Shown here: one piece after another, positions 1 through 10,954 of the stretch
Layout of the letters: each line of letters opens with the position of its first letter
How positions within the stretch are numbered: position 1 is the first letter of the stretch
NCBI GenBank assembly: GCA_003996215.1
Contig: QJPP01000050.1
Coordinates: forward strand, 124,001 to 188,000
From: Jaltomata sinuosa
Taxonomy: Eukaryota; Streptophyta; Magnoliopsida; Solanales; Solanaceae
DNA: 64,000 bases
Direction of reading: 5' to 3'
Notes under the pieces: model-generated
Told to the model about the DNA's origin: nothing
What the model saw: only the letters and a program-made list of their open reading frames with translations
Databases searched by the model: none
Position numbers and translations under genes: made by a program

Positions 1-868
1 CAGGGTTAGCAAGAGTTAAACAAGGCAAAGATTGAATACGAAGTTTAATATTTTGTACCAAAGTGGTATGACTATCAGTCCAAGGTGATTTATAATTCTT
101 TTTCAGCCTATCATATAAAGGGGCTAAATCACGAGATAGATTCTTATAGAATGGGGATATATAATTTAAGCTTCCCAAGAACCTCTATAACTGAGTCCTA
201 TCAGTGATGACATCATGAAACTTTGATGCAAATTCAATAGATCTTTGAATTGGAGTAACCTTTCCCTGACAAATATGATGTCCTAGAAATCGAACATTAG
301 TTTGGAACAAACTCATTTTTGATTTTGAGATAACCAAACCATTCTGAATGATAATTTTTTTAAATATATCAAGATGCTTTATATGCATTTCAAATGTTTT
401 GAAAAAAAACAAAATATCATCAATATAAACAATGATAAAATTCAAATATGAATTAAAAATATCATTTATAATTTTTTGAAATTCAGATGGGACATTTTTC
501 AAATCAAAAGGCATAACATTCCATTCATATTGCCCAAATGAAACATTAAAAGCAGTTCTATAAGCATGTTCTCTAAATATTTGTACCTGTCAATAACCTG
601 ATTTTAAATCAAATTTAGAAAATATGTTGGCATCATATAATCTTGATAATAAATCTTTTTTATTGGGGATAGGATACTTTATCCATTTTAAATATTTGCT
701 CAAAGATTTATAATTAATAACCAACCTAGGAGCACCTCGCTCCTTTTCTGCAGCATTATTGACATAAAATGCAATGCATGACCAAGGAGATTTAGAAGGT
801 TTGATCAAACCCTTTTGCAATAAATTATCAATTTTCTTTTTGCAAAATTCTACTAACTCAGCGTTCAT
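1..868 (-). pseudogene. Endogenous pararetrovirus reverse transcriptase (broken, runs off left edge)
   Basis: This is the reverse transcriptase part of a caulimovirid polyprotein, the enzyme that copied the viral RNA into DNA. Reading from 868 leftward, the finger and palm motifs are present, including a conserved Lys-Ser-Gly-Tyr and the catalytic YIDD motif near 455. The reading frame continues past 185 into recognisable thumb sequence (LGSLNY) up to base 1, so the RNase H part lies outside the window. The same frame is cut by TGA at 590-592, where the family normally has Trp after Gly-Tyr, and by TAG at 185-187, probably a former Gln codon. It follows the protease in the same frame. It cannot be functional. 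The family call is firm; the genus is not settled. Confidence 0.9.
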
Positions 869-994
869 TTGACAGGGACGCGATCTAGTAGGAATATTAT
901 CTTTTGAAAAATCATCTTCATACGAAAGGGTGACAATATGCTTTTTTCGATTCCAAAAAGCACTGGGGTGATCTGCACATATATCAATGACAAT

Positions 995-1492
995 TTATTG
1001 GGAAATCAATTTAATTTTTTCCTTTATTTTTGCAGAATTTAGAGAATCAAATATGTTTAGACTAAATAATTCTAGTTGCAAAGAATCTACATGTCTTTGC
1101 TTCATATCAATTAAGGCATTAATATCTCTAGTTACTGGATCTGTAACAAAAGTATAACTTATTTCATTATCTTTATAAGTGGCAGAGAATCCTTTTGAGT
1201 GTATGCTAGTAAAAAGATAAATTGCATTTATGAACGGGGTTCCAAGTATAATTGGAGGGAATAACTGATTTTTAACCAGGAAAAAGAAATGAGGAATGTA
1301 TACTTTATTCTGGCAAATATTCGTATTAGGCAATTTATACTTTATATCTAAAGCATGTCCTGATGCAGACTTAACCATATGAGAAGTTTTTTGAAAGTAT
1401 TTTGTAGGCACTAAGCCTTCCTGAATACAGCTAACATCAGCACCACTATCAATCATGGCAATGTTAGTAATCGAAAATTTTTTATCGATCAA
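995..1492 (-). pseudogene. Endogenous pararetrovirus aspartic protease domain
   Basis: A retroviral-type aspartic protease segment with the active-site triad Asp-Ser-Gly followed by Ala-Asp near the start, and the later hydrophobic Ile-Leu-Gly-Thr-Pro flap partner. In caulimovirids this domain matures the polyprotein. It is in the same frame as the RT downstream, separated by a TAA at 995-997 and about 40 open codons. Upstream the frame holds further stops at 1532-1534 (TAA), 1688-1690 and 1694-1696 (TAG). It is part of one decayed polyprotein rather than a separate gene. Confidence 0.82.
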
Positions 1493-1693
1493 AATAGTAC
1501 ATTTAACATACCATTTATGGACAGTACTAATTTACATCATTCCTAAAAATATATCATTTTTAGGGTCAAGATTAACAAGATCTTCCTTATTTTCAGAAAT
1601 ACCTTTGTCATTAGAAGACATATGATTGTCTTTGATAGACACAGAATTATTTATCTCTATCTGAGTAATTCTATGATCACAAATCAACTAATT

Positions 1694-2272
1694 CTATTTA
1701 AGAGATTTAATCTCTCTTTTTAAAATCTCAATTTCATCTTTTAAATCATCAAAAGAAGAATCTCTTTTGGTAAAAGTATTTTTCATCATAAGACGGTTAT
1801 CAACCTCCTTTAAAGAATATGGTGCAGAGTAATCAAAATCATTCTTCTTATTCTCAAAAGGTTTTGAAGAACTTGAACTAGCCTCATTTGCAGTAGCTAG
1901 ATTGATAATCTTTTTGCGAAGCTTATTATCAGTAACTTCTTTCAAAAGCTCAATCACATTATCAGAGGTGATCGTCTTAATATTGAAATCCTGAAATTGC
2001 GATTGCAGTTTATAAATTTCATTATCATCACAATTGCAATTATTACCTTGGCAAGTGACGCAAGGGCTATCAGTATTTTTATCACTATCAGATAAATCAA
2101 GCAGTTCAATATCAGAATCAGAATGAGAGTGATAATCATCTTCAGATCCTGAGGTGTATAACAAACCATAAACTTTATCATAAGTCTCACTATCTAGTTC
2201 TAAAGTTTTCAACTTATTCAGCTTACAATTGGGTGCTATGTGGCCCAGTTTTCCACATGTATAACACTTGAT
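1694..2272 (-). pseudogene. Endogenous pararetrovirus coat-protein C-terminus: zinc knuckle and acidic linker
   Basis: A CCHC zinc knuckle (C-x2-C-x4-H-x4-C) is encoded on the minus strand at about 2266-2224, followed by an acidic Ser/Asp-rich stretch and a second Cys-rich cluster (CVTCQGNNCNC). In this virus family the knuckle is the RNA-binding end of the coat protein and the linker leads into the protease. The knuckle is in the frame of the downstream protease and RT, not in the frame of the coat-protein body just upstream. A single-base frameshift must therefore lie near 2275. Stops at 1694-1696 and 1688-1690 break the link to the protease. Confidence 0.78.
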
Positions 2273-3427
2273 TTTGGATAGATCTCTTCCAGATCGATCT
2301 TTGGTAAATCTAGTAAACTTATGAAAGCCTTTTTAGCTTCACGTTCTTCTTTGGTCTTACGTCTAGATCTCCATTTCCTGTGGGATCCTTCAGTTCTAGA
2401 GGACTTATAATACTTTCTCTTATTCTTGCTATTAGCAGAGGGCTCGAGTAAACCGAATTGGGTACAAAAGTTTCCTAGTTGAGATCTTTCTTTAAGCTTA
2501 TCCATCTTAAGCTGTCTGGACAAAAGTAATTCATTACACAAGTTTAATCCCTCTTGCGTGCAAACCCCTATAAGCTTACCATAAGTATAATCCTTATAAG
2601 AAATTTCACCGTGACTACCCCTTAGAGTTTTTCTAACTCTTTTAGCAAATAAGAAGGGAAGACCATCTATGAACTTAGCTTTCCAATGTTCAAACTTAGT
2701 TTCGGGTAATTCCATCACTCGGCTCATAAAGGTATCTTTATACCACCTAAAATTAGATAAGGTCTGACATCTTAGACCATTAAGGAGGGTACAGACAGTC
2801 TCATACTGATTGGTAAATATACCATTAAAATGTTCTAATATGGTGAGAACAAGGATATAAACAACATCTTCTCTATTTTTTATTAAAGCCATGCCTAAGT
2901 TATCAACACCATCATCAGTAGCCACAACATTTATGATTGAAGCTTTCTCATCAATACTCAAATAGTTATCCCACCAGCCTCGAAGTTGGCCAGTAAAACC
3001 AACAATAATCATTTTGCAAATAGTTCTATTTGTATTTTTAACACTTTTAAAGATAGTTGCATACATAAGCATTCTATGAACCAAAATTGTTAATTGTCTA
3101 TCAGTCAACCATCAAGATTCCATTCATAAATTTTGAAACCACTATAAGACGTATTCGTTTGATTCCAATCTCGTTCCTCTATCAAAACATCTTGAGGAGT
3201 AGGACGAGGATAATAATAAGTCTGCATGCTGAGTTTATTAGCATAACTATTTTTTTTAGGATAACCTCTGAGTTTATTAAACTCTAAAGAAACTTGATTT
3301 TTATAAACAACAGTTGTTTCTATTTTATCCGGAAAATCTTTCGATAAATCTATTGGTTTTATATCTAAATCAGAATTTATTTTATTAAAAGTTCTTCTAA
3401 ATCATTTAAAGATTTAAATTTAAAATC
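2236..3427 (-). pseudogene. Endogenous pararetrovirus coat protein body (frameshifted)
   Basis: The main open block (3108-2236, about 290 codons) has caulimovirid coat-protein features: a Gly-Trp-Trp motif early on, a Trp/Phe-rich core and a strongly basic Lys/Arg C-terminus before the zinc knuckle. Its apparent first codon is TTG and is not a real start. Recognisable coding sequence continues upstream in another frame to about 3380 (Tyr-Tyr-x-Arg-Pro-Thr-Pro), so a single-base shift lies near 3110 and another near 3380. Both edges are explained by indels rather than true termini. No function is expected. Confidence 0.75.
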
Positions 3428-4030
3428 CTAAATCTCAGGCGGTCTTTGAACATGAGTAGGGACAACCTGAGCATCAGCTTTACTAGCCGAAATAGAGGCA
3501 ACATTTGTTTTAGCCATATCAGCTTTCATACCCTTTATCAAGATAGTCAATTCATCAAGTTTTTTATCAAGAGAACTAATATGTTCACCCAAAACTTTAA
3601 CATATAAACTCAAATAATTATTTTGAGTAATAAGTTTATTAATTTCAGCAATGCTGATTGAAGCAATATCTTCATCAACGAATTTTTAAAATGCAGTAAA
3701 AGTAATACCTGTATTATTAGGCAATATAAAAGGTGATTGAGGAGGGTAGATGGCTTTTATAAGGCTACCATTACCATCTTTATAAGTTCTTTCAATAACA
3801 TTTACATATAAAGGCAAATAAGTGGTTATAAACCAAGGAACAAAATACATAAGTTGATTATGCAAAGCACAAGTTTCATAAAACTCTTGAGAAATATTAT
3901 TCATATCTTCTTTACTATAAGTATCAAAAAACCATGTTTTAAACCGATTCTATTTTTTATCAAAAAATTCCTTTTGGATATGTTTTCTTGCCAGAGAACC
4001 TGAGCTAAAATCAAGAAGTTGTGGAATCAT
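3428..4030 (-). pseudogene. Endogenous pararetrovirus second-ORF N-terminus with coiled-coil segment
   Basis: The second viral frame opens with an ATG at 4030-4028 that shares its A with the movement-protein stop (TAATG). The frame then reads through a Trp-Phe-Phe motif region and a heptad-like Leu/Ile segment near 3660-3530 that resembles a coiled coil. It is broken by TAG at 3950-3952, TAA at 3686-3688 and TAG at 3428-3430. In related viruses this region sits between the movement and coat proteins and may mediate virion or movement-protein association; that role is inference. The frame is the same as that of the protease and RT. Confidence 0.65.
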
Positions 4031-5143
4031 TAAGAATCGTTTGGGTCAAAATCCATTTCGGATATAGAAGGAATATCCTTATCAGAATTAACATCATTTA
4101 CTTGAACTATATTTGTTCGGGGGTCAATTTTAACCTTTTCTACCATTGAGTTACTATCAGTTGCAATGGTATATAATGAAGCAGTACAATCTCGTGCTGG
4201 ACCATAAACAGGTTCAACAGGGGAAATATGATGCATAGTTGGCAAAAGTTTATGACTGAAAAAAGAACGTCTATTATAAATAGGACTCACTGTAGGCATT
4301 AAACTATTAGAAAATGACTGCCTATGAGGAGTGTAGCTGTTATCAGAAAACTGAATACAAACTCTTCCATCGGGATTTTGCGAAATATGAGAATAATCAG
4401 AATTGGTAACCGCATTAGTTACTTGACTTGGGGATATGACCGAATTGAGAGTCCATGTAGTTGGAAAATCAATTTCTTCCCACTTAATAGGTCTCCTGGT
4501 GGTGACCTTGGACCTTGCAAAATTGGTTTCCACCAATATACTTTGATCAGATGTATCGTATAACTTACATCTTGGATTTAAAGTAGATAATAATTTAAAA
4601 TAAATTCTATAAGATAAACTTATAAGTTCTGAACCAGGCACGTAATTATAACCATGCATTTTAACATTTAATGTTAATGCCTCAAGAATATTAACATCAG
4701 AAAGAGATAATTGCAGATTGAGTTGCGTATTAAAATATACTGGACCATAAGCTACAGTAGATTTGATTGAACCCATTAAAGATTGTCTAAAATTTAAATT
4801 TCTAGCATCTCTTAAAGCTGCTAAAAACGTCTCAGGTAACCCTTTAAGGGTCAAAGGCTTAAAAGCAATTTGAACCATACCGATATGTAGGTAATTATAC
4901 TGATTTTTATATAAATTGATATCACGTTTGTTTAACAAATGAATAGTTTGTTCAGATGAATTTAAAGCTAAAGACTGCTCAGTAGTCTTTATCAGCTGTT
5001 TAGAAGACAGTTTATCAAACCAACCATAATCATATATAGTTTTAATCGTTAGGAATAGTCCATTTGTTTAACAAATCAAGGTTTTGAGGTATATCAACCT
5101 TTTCAAGTCTAGTACTTTTAGTACAAGTTTCTCCCGGATCCAT
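4030..5143 (-). pseudogene. Endogenous pararetrovirus movement protein (30K family, frameshifted near N-terminus)
   Basis: The open block 4938-4030 encodes a caulimovirid movement protein of the 30K family, which in living viruses opens plasmodesmata. The diagnostic core is Gly-Pro-Val-Tyr-Phe followed by LTLNVK and a Gly-Ser-Glu-Leu near the middle. The frame stays open upstream to 5040. Coding then appears to continue in another frame back to an ATG at 5143-5141, which reads 33 codons before a TAA, so one indel lies near 5045. The C-terminus is acidic and ends in TAA at 4032-4030, overlapping the next viral start codon. It is an old integrated copy. Confidence 0.85.
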
Positions 5144-5431
5144 ATGACAAAGATCATATCTATGTCAAATACTCTTTTTCGGTGAAAATACTTTGATTAC
5201 CATTTTAAAGGTAATTACATTAAATAGAGACTTGAAAAGTCTTATAATTAATAAAATTGTTGATAACATAGTAAAGGAAGATTTCTCAATCCATGATTAC
5301 TCAAAAGTTGTCAGAGATGATCTGACAGATTATTATGATTCTGACAGATTAATATGATCATAGATTGCTATGTATGGAGGATGGATCCTCCACGGATTCG
5401 AGGTAGAGGTAGAGGAAAGGGGAGATCAACC
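5144..5431. other. Region between viral fossil and microsatellite
   Basis: About 290 bases upstream of the viral movement protein, possibly viral leader. A short direct repeat (TCTGACAGATTA-like) occurs near 5318-5350, and a perfect 7-base inverted repeat (GGAGGAT/ATCCTCC) lies at 5376-5391. No Met-tRNA primer-binding site is visible here, so the viral copy seems to be truncated before its origin of reverse transcription. Confidence 0.4.
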
Positions 5432-5760
<329 letters not shown>

Positions 5761-5967
5761 TTTATTATATCATTGATTTCAAATATATAAATTATAAGAT
5801 AAATATATATACTGTATTATATTTGAAAAAAAAGTAAGGGATAAGAAAGAATAATAAATTAATCTTCTTTTAATAGATTAATATGATATTTAAATTTGAA
5901 TTTGAATTTAAATGGATTTTGAATTAGAATGGAGTTCTATCTTCTTAACATCTCCTATATATCTATA

Positions 5968-7025
5968 TCTATATTATATTAAAAGTGTGAAGCACCTTAT
6001 AATGTGATTTGAACTTTTTGCCCTTCATTAAAAGACTCCTCAATAGACAAAACCGTCTTTTCACTTTTTTTCCTCCAATTAAAAATATATTTAAAAATTA
6101 TACATGAATTATACATAATTTACAATTGACCATAAATTCTAAAAATCTCCGTGCTATTTATAATTTTATTTATAGGGTTAGCATGAAGAAAGGATACTGG
6201 CGGCCGCACAATGCATAGGTGACAAGCATAAACTTTTATTTGGGTTTGTATTGCCTTTGTAGGTAAAAGTTCTAAAAATTATTATGGGATTATTGTATTT
6301 TCTGTTCTTAAAGAAACTAATGCAGATATTTATATGTGATTTATTTTGTTACAACAAATATTTATGCTTGCGCTTCAATGATAAAAGTGCACCTCAGTGA
6401 AGCATCTGCAGTTCAATGTGAGGTTATGATAATGGTTTTCTTTTTTAAATATATTTTTTTGTTTCCCGTAGATTTTGTTCTTGAGAGTTGTATTAATTCT
6501 TTTCTTTTACTTTTAGTCAATGAATTCAATCTATTAAATATGTAAGTCTATTTGAGAAATCTATACTAATATATATTTGCTCCTACAACATAATAGATTG
6601 ATAAAATTCATGTAATATAAAAGCTTTACGGTAACACAAAACATATTTATGAAAATTAACGTTATCGATTCTTTAATATTCTTGTGCAGGTGAAGGAAGA
6701 CTTATGTGGAGCGTGTGAATGATATTTCGTGCTGATTACAAACAGATTCAAAGGCATGCTTTTTTTTGAATTTTATTTTTCATTCATATTGGTACTATTT
6801 ATGTTCTTAGGATGTTTATTACATAAGGATGAACTTTTTATCTTAAAGAAGAACATATGTTAAATCAAAGAGGAACATATCTTTAAGTACACTTTTTATC
6901 TTAAAAATTAACGTTATTTCTTTTAAGGTTTTGTGCTTAATAATATAACGTATATACAATAATTTATTTTTTATATACATTTATTACTAATTAACGTGAT
7001 ACACACGTGCGAAGCACGTACACTA

Positions 7026-7030
<5 letters not shown>
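5968..7030 (+). mobile_element. Non-autonomous Helitron 1
   Basis: It begins with TCTATATTATATTAAAAG and ends with a hairpin (CACGTGCGAAGCACGT) about 10 bases before CACTACACTA. The first ~130 bases and the last ~90 bases match those of the neighbouring Helitron at 7057-10605. That shared-ends pattern, a 5' TC, and a 3' GC-rich hairpin near the end define a plant Helitron. The terminal CTRR is degenerate here (CTAT). No Rep/helicase is encoded, so it would depend on a helper. The interior is AT-rich with no gene recognised. Confidence 0.75.
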
Positions 7031-7059
<29 letters not shown>

Positions 7060-7350
7060 ATACTATATTAAAAGTGTGAAGCACCTTATAATGTGATTTG
7101 AACTTTTTGCCCTTCATTAAAAGACTCCACAATAGGCAAAATTGTCTTTTCACTTTTTTTCTCCAATTATTATACAATTATAATTATGGTATTAAATATA
7201 AATATAATACTAAAGCCACAAAAGAATATATATAATTTCGATCATTTAAAGCCACAAAAGAATTCAATTACTTTTCATCCAAGTTACGACATAGCCGTCC
7301 GACTATGCCATTTGAAACTCACAAAACTCTACACCCTAATTTGTTACAAC

Positions 7351-7450
7351 TATAAAATCCCTCTCCATTCTGAAACCCTCATTCTTGATTCTCAAACTTT
7401 TTACCATACTATCACCGCCGGTGCACTTCCTTACCATCCACAATTATGGC
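7351..7450 (+). promoter_or_regulatory. Captured promoter/5'UTR-like segment in Helitron 2
   Basis: A TATAAAAT box at 7351-7358 is followed by a pyrimidine-rich CCCTCTCCATT tract and CT-rich leader-like sequence, unlike the AT-rich surroundings. A 91-codon ORF covers 7186-7461 but has no recognised domain. The segment looks like a plant core promoter and leader, perhaps captured with the RPB2 exon downstream. That link is inference. Confidence 0.35.
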
Positions 7451-7559
7451 TTTTTATATAAAGATTTGGTTTAATCATATTGTTCTAATATCTCAATTAT
7501 TGTATTATTTTGTTATAGTTTCTATTCTGTTATTATATGTTATTTTTCTATTCAATACA

Positions 7560-8050
7560 GGTGGTCGATGAATGTTTGGTTGGGGTTTGAGAAATTTTTG
7601 TGTAAAGGTTATTATATGTTATTTTTTTATTTAATACAGATGGTAGATGAATGTTTGGTTGAGCTTTGAGGAATTTTTGTGTAAATGTTAGGTTTAATCA
7701 TATTATTTTGATGTCTCGATTATCATATTGTTTCATGGTAGTTTTTGTTCTGTAGCTATCTGCTATTTTTTCTGCTTAATACAGGTGGTAGATGAATGTT
7801 CGGCAATGAATTTTGGTATAAAGGTTAGGTATAATTATATTGTTCACCTGTATCTCGATTTTCATATTGCTTTGTTGTAGTTTCTGTTCTATTGCTATCT
7901 CCTATTTTTACTACATACTTAATACAGATGGTAGATGAATGTTTGGTTGGGATTTAAGGAATTTTGTGTAAAGGTTAGGTTTAATCGTATTGTTATGATA
8001 TCTCAATTGTTTTATTATTTTATTATAATTTTTATTCTGCTACCATCTGC
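7560..8050. repeat. ~140-bp minisatellite inside Helitron 2
   Basis: Four to five diverged tandem units start with GGTAGATGAATGTTTGG, near 7560, 7639, 7783 and 7926. Most contain TAAAGGTTAGGTTTAATC and end in a pyrimidine stretch with TTAATACAG. Unit length varies from about 80 to 145 bases. The unit junction (ACAG followed by GTGG or ATGG) resembles a splice acceptor and suggests a duplicated intron end. Confidence 0.8.
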
Positions 8051-8381
8051 TTTTTTTAATTTTATATATTTAATATTGATTGACGGTTTGATATGATATT
8101 TAAGGAGTCCTGAAATATATGGCAAGTGTAAGAACTCCTATTCCTTATGTAAACGTATAGACATGTAGCCAGTGGCTATATATATATACATAGTATATAT
8201 AATTTCTAGGATAAACTTACGTTTGTCTATTTGTTTCGTAATTTGTTTTGATTTGATTTAGGTTTAGTTTTTATTTTTGCTTTATGCTTTGTAGAATATT
8301 TTTTCATCATTTGTTTGAACTGTAAAAGAAAAACTCAAATTTACATTGTAAAAGGAAGAAAGAAAAAATTGTTGAATCAGA

Positions 8382-8513
8382 ATGGATATGAAGAAAGAAT
8401 ATAAACCGCAATACAATGGTGATGATGATGAAGAGGAGATGACCCAAGAAGATGCTTGGGCTGTGATTAGTGCTTACTTTGAGTTCGTCAGCAATTGCGT
8501 TGTTTTCTTTTGA
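8382..8513 (+). pseudogene. RPB2: Captured first exon of RNA polymerase II second-largest subunit
   Basis: A 43-codon ORF starts at ATG 8382. Residues 18-34 (EEMTQEDAWAVISAYFE) match from memory the conserved N-terminus of plant NRPB2, the subunit that forms much of the Pol II active centre and clamp. Similarity stops after Tyr-Phe-Glu at about 8483. There the exon would end with a phase-2 junction at a GT, and the ORF runs on into intron-like sequence and stops at TGA 8511. Only this N-terminal piece is present, so it cannot encode a polymerase. It lies inside Helitron 2, which points to transduplication from the host gene. Confidence 0.75.
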
Positions 8514-8689
8514 ATTTTGGTGATATATGTTTGATGAAAATGTATGTTGGTTCAGCTCAATCAGGCATTAGTTTTTTTCTTTTTTTAGGGTTTTCTTGGA
8601 GGAAGTATCTGGGGTCTCAAGTATCTCCTGAACTAACTGATCAAAATTGAAAAAAGATATACTACATAGAGGATTAACCACCGAGTGTC

Positions 8690-8805
8690 TATCAGAACGG
8701 AAACAACCTCTCAACCTCTAGATTACGTAAGGGTAATTAAGTTTACGTACACTTTATCTTTCCTAGACTTTGTGAGATTATATTAGATATGTTATTGTTG
8801 AGGTA
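8690..8805 (+). repeat. TS-SINE-like fragment
   Basis: The segment CGGAAACAACCTCTCAACCTC, followed by a diverged GGGTAA..TTTACGTACAC block and ending GATATGTTATTGTTG, matches the body and TTG-type tail of the tRNA-derived TS SINE of Solanaceae. It is diverged and lacks a clear Pol III promoter box. The call is from memory of the family consensus. Confidence 0.5.
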
Positions 8806-10067
8806 GAGGACTAACCAATCAATGAAAGAACATGAACAAAATTGGATCATTGAAGTAGAAAAATAGTTGTATTCAACTCAATAAGGCATTAGGGCTTGGG
8901 GGGTTTGTTGAAACAAGTAAGAACTAGGACAACACTTATTTTGCAGGAAGTTTAAAGTCTTGATCAAGGTTGATTGTGGTATTAAATTTAAACTCTGTGA
9001 TTTATGTTGACGAGCCTAGGTTGCTAAATAGTTTGTAGCTAATAATTCTATGATACTTTTGTTCAATGAAATAAGTATTAGAGAAAACCAAAGGAAGAAA
9101 TATTGAATTGGATCAAACTCTTAAACAAATGCACATACTCATGTCGTTAGCCTCTTGGTAGATGACTTTCAATTTTTTTCTATCGCAATTTTCAGGTTGT
9201 CATCTTCTACTTACCCTAATTCTGTATATTATTTTTAATTCGTTACATATAGTTATGTTATATTATTATGCTCATATAATGTAGTTAGCTTTTCCTTTAC
9301 TTTATTGTTTAGAGTGTGTTTCGTGTATCAATACCAACATAATTTGGACTTTTGATATCAATGGAGATATTTTGTTTGGTGCATTTAATTTTGCTTCTTA
9401 ATTGTTAGTGTGATAGTAAGTATTATCATTTTTCTCTTTGTATCTTAAAGTTTTATGTTATTTTTTAAATAATTTGTACTTAATTATATAACGTACACAT
9501 ACTAATTTATTCTTTTGATATATATTTACTATTAATTGATGTAATATACACGTACAAAATACATACACTTATTGCTTAATTATATTTATAATATTGACTA
9601 TATTTGAATCCTAAAATATATGAAAAGAAAAAATTAAAGAGACCTAATTAAATATATAATAAGAAGAAAATATGTGGCAAGAGGTTTTTGGAGAATTAAT
9701 TTAGTAAATGACCGAAAAGTTAAATTCGATGCAATGAATATATGAAAAGTTACTTTACTTAAAAGTAGTTGCAATTTAATTGATTATTCTCATTAATAGT
9801 TTTACGTATAATAAAAATAATATCAATATGCAATTATGCATTACTAGAATTATGGTTATTATTTTTTTTAAAATGCGTTTGCAATTCAATACGTGAAAAA
9901 TAGATTTTAAATGATTGTCCAAAATTTATAATTAATGTTAAAATTTTCATAATTCTTTTATATTTGTTACATCACTTTTTAATTAATAAAAAAATTATTA
10001 ATTATTTTCTTGTATAATGACAATATGATATATTGTAGTGTTTATGAAGAGATGTTAGATACTTATG

Positions 10068-10390
10068 ACCCGTTTGGCCATAAAAATAAAAAACGCATTC
10101 ACTTTATTTGGTATTCACTTTAAAGTTGAAAATAGAGTTGGAGTTGTATATGACCATAGTATTTTCAAAAATATTTTAGACTATTGAGTTGATGTAATAT
10201 TTAAAAATAAAGTGAGAAGAAAAATTGAATCCAAAAATAGTGAATACACCTCAAGAGGTGTTTTTCAAAAAAATCAAAAATTGTGAAAATATATTCCACA
10301 ATATATTTTTGGTTTTCATGGCCAAACAAGTATTCTGGAATAAAGTAAAAAGGTATTCCAAAATATTGTGAATAATATTTATGGTCAAAC
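10068..10390. mobile_element. MITE with 'CCCGTTTGGCCATA' terminal inverted repeats
   Basis: It starts with ACCCGTTTGGCCATAAAAAT and ends with the inverse GGTCAAAC after AATATTTAT. A second internal inverted copy (ATGGCCAAAC) lies near 10317. No coding capacity is present. The same family appears at 38335-38545. It sits inside Helitron 2. Confidence 0.6.
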
Positions 10391-10605
10391 TTCTACTTAG
10401 ATGAGATGTAGTAATGTAATATATTGACGAAATATATCAGGTGCTCCTTAGACTTGCCGACAAATTTTATTTAAATATTTGAGCTATGGAATGATAAAAT
10501 ATTCTTATTAAATACATCTTACTCAGATTTTGTCACCTCCTTTAATTATATACATATTTTATTATTAACATGATACACACGTGCAACGCACGTACACTAA
10601 ACTAG

Positions 10606-10954
10606 TACTCTTATATATCATTAGCTTTATTCATGAATTTATTTACTGCATTCTTTATATTCTTTATTAGATGTGATAATAATAATAATAATAATTTATT
10701 ATTATTATTATACTACGACCACTACTAATGCTACTACTACTAAATATGTATTACTACTACAACTATTATTTATTACAATATTATTAAGTCTTGTCCTAAA
10801 ATTGTCAAGTGGCTTCTTAATAGCTTGCCACTTGACTAATTATAGTACTTCATCTTCTGCTTTATAATATATATAGATTCATCTTCGCATCGGAGAACAT
10901 CTTATACCTTTAAAAAAAAAGATATAGGAATATTGATGACAAAATATTTTAGGC
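10606..10954. other. AT-rich spacer with AAT/ATT microsatellite
   Basis: Directly after the Helitron 3' end there is a short palindromic trinucleotide run ((AAT)n then (ATT)n) at about 10674-10710, then CTACTA-type repeats. No gene is seen. Confidence 0.6.

Larger units (their letters stand above)
7057..10605 (+). mobile_element. Non-autonomous Helitron 2 with captured RPB2 fragment
   Basis: The 5' end is TCTATACTATATTAAAAG, preceded by A. The 3' end has the hairpin GTGCAACGCAC followed by ACTAAACTAG, then T. Insertion between A and T with 5' TC and 3' CTAG is canonical for Helitrons. It is 3549 bases long and lacks Rep/helicase. Inside are a promoter-like segment (7351-7450), a ~140-base minisatellite (7560-8050), the first coding exon of RPB2 (8382-8486), a SINE-like fragment (8690-8805), a degenerate second Helitron 3' end (about 9478-9572) and a MITE (10068-10390). 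It is a composite built by capture and nesting. Confidence 0.82.
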
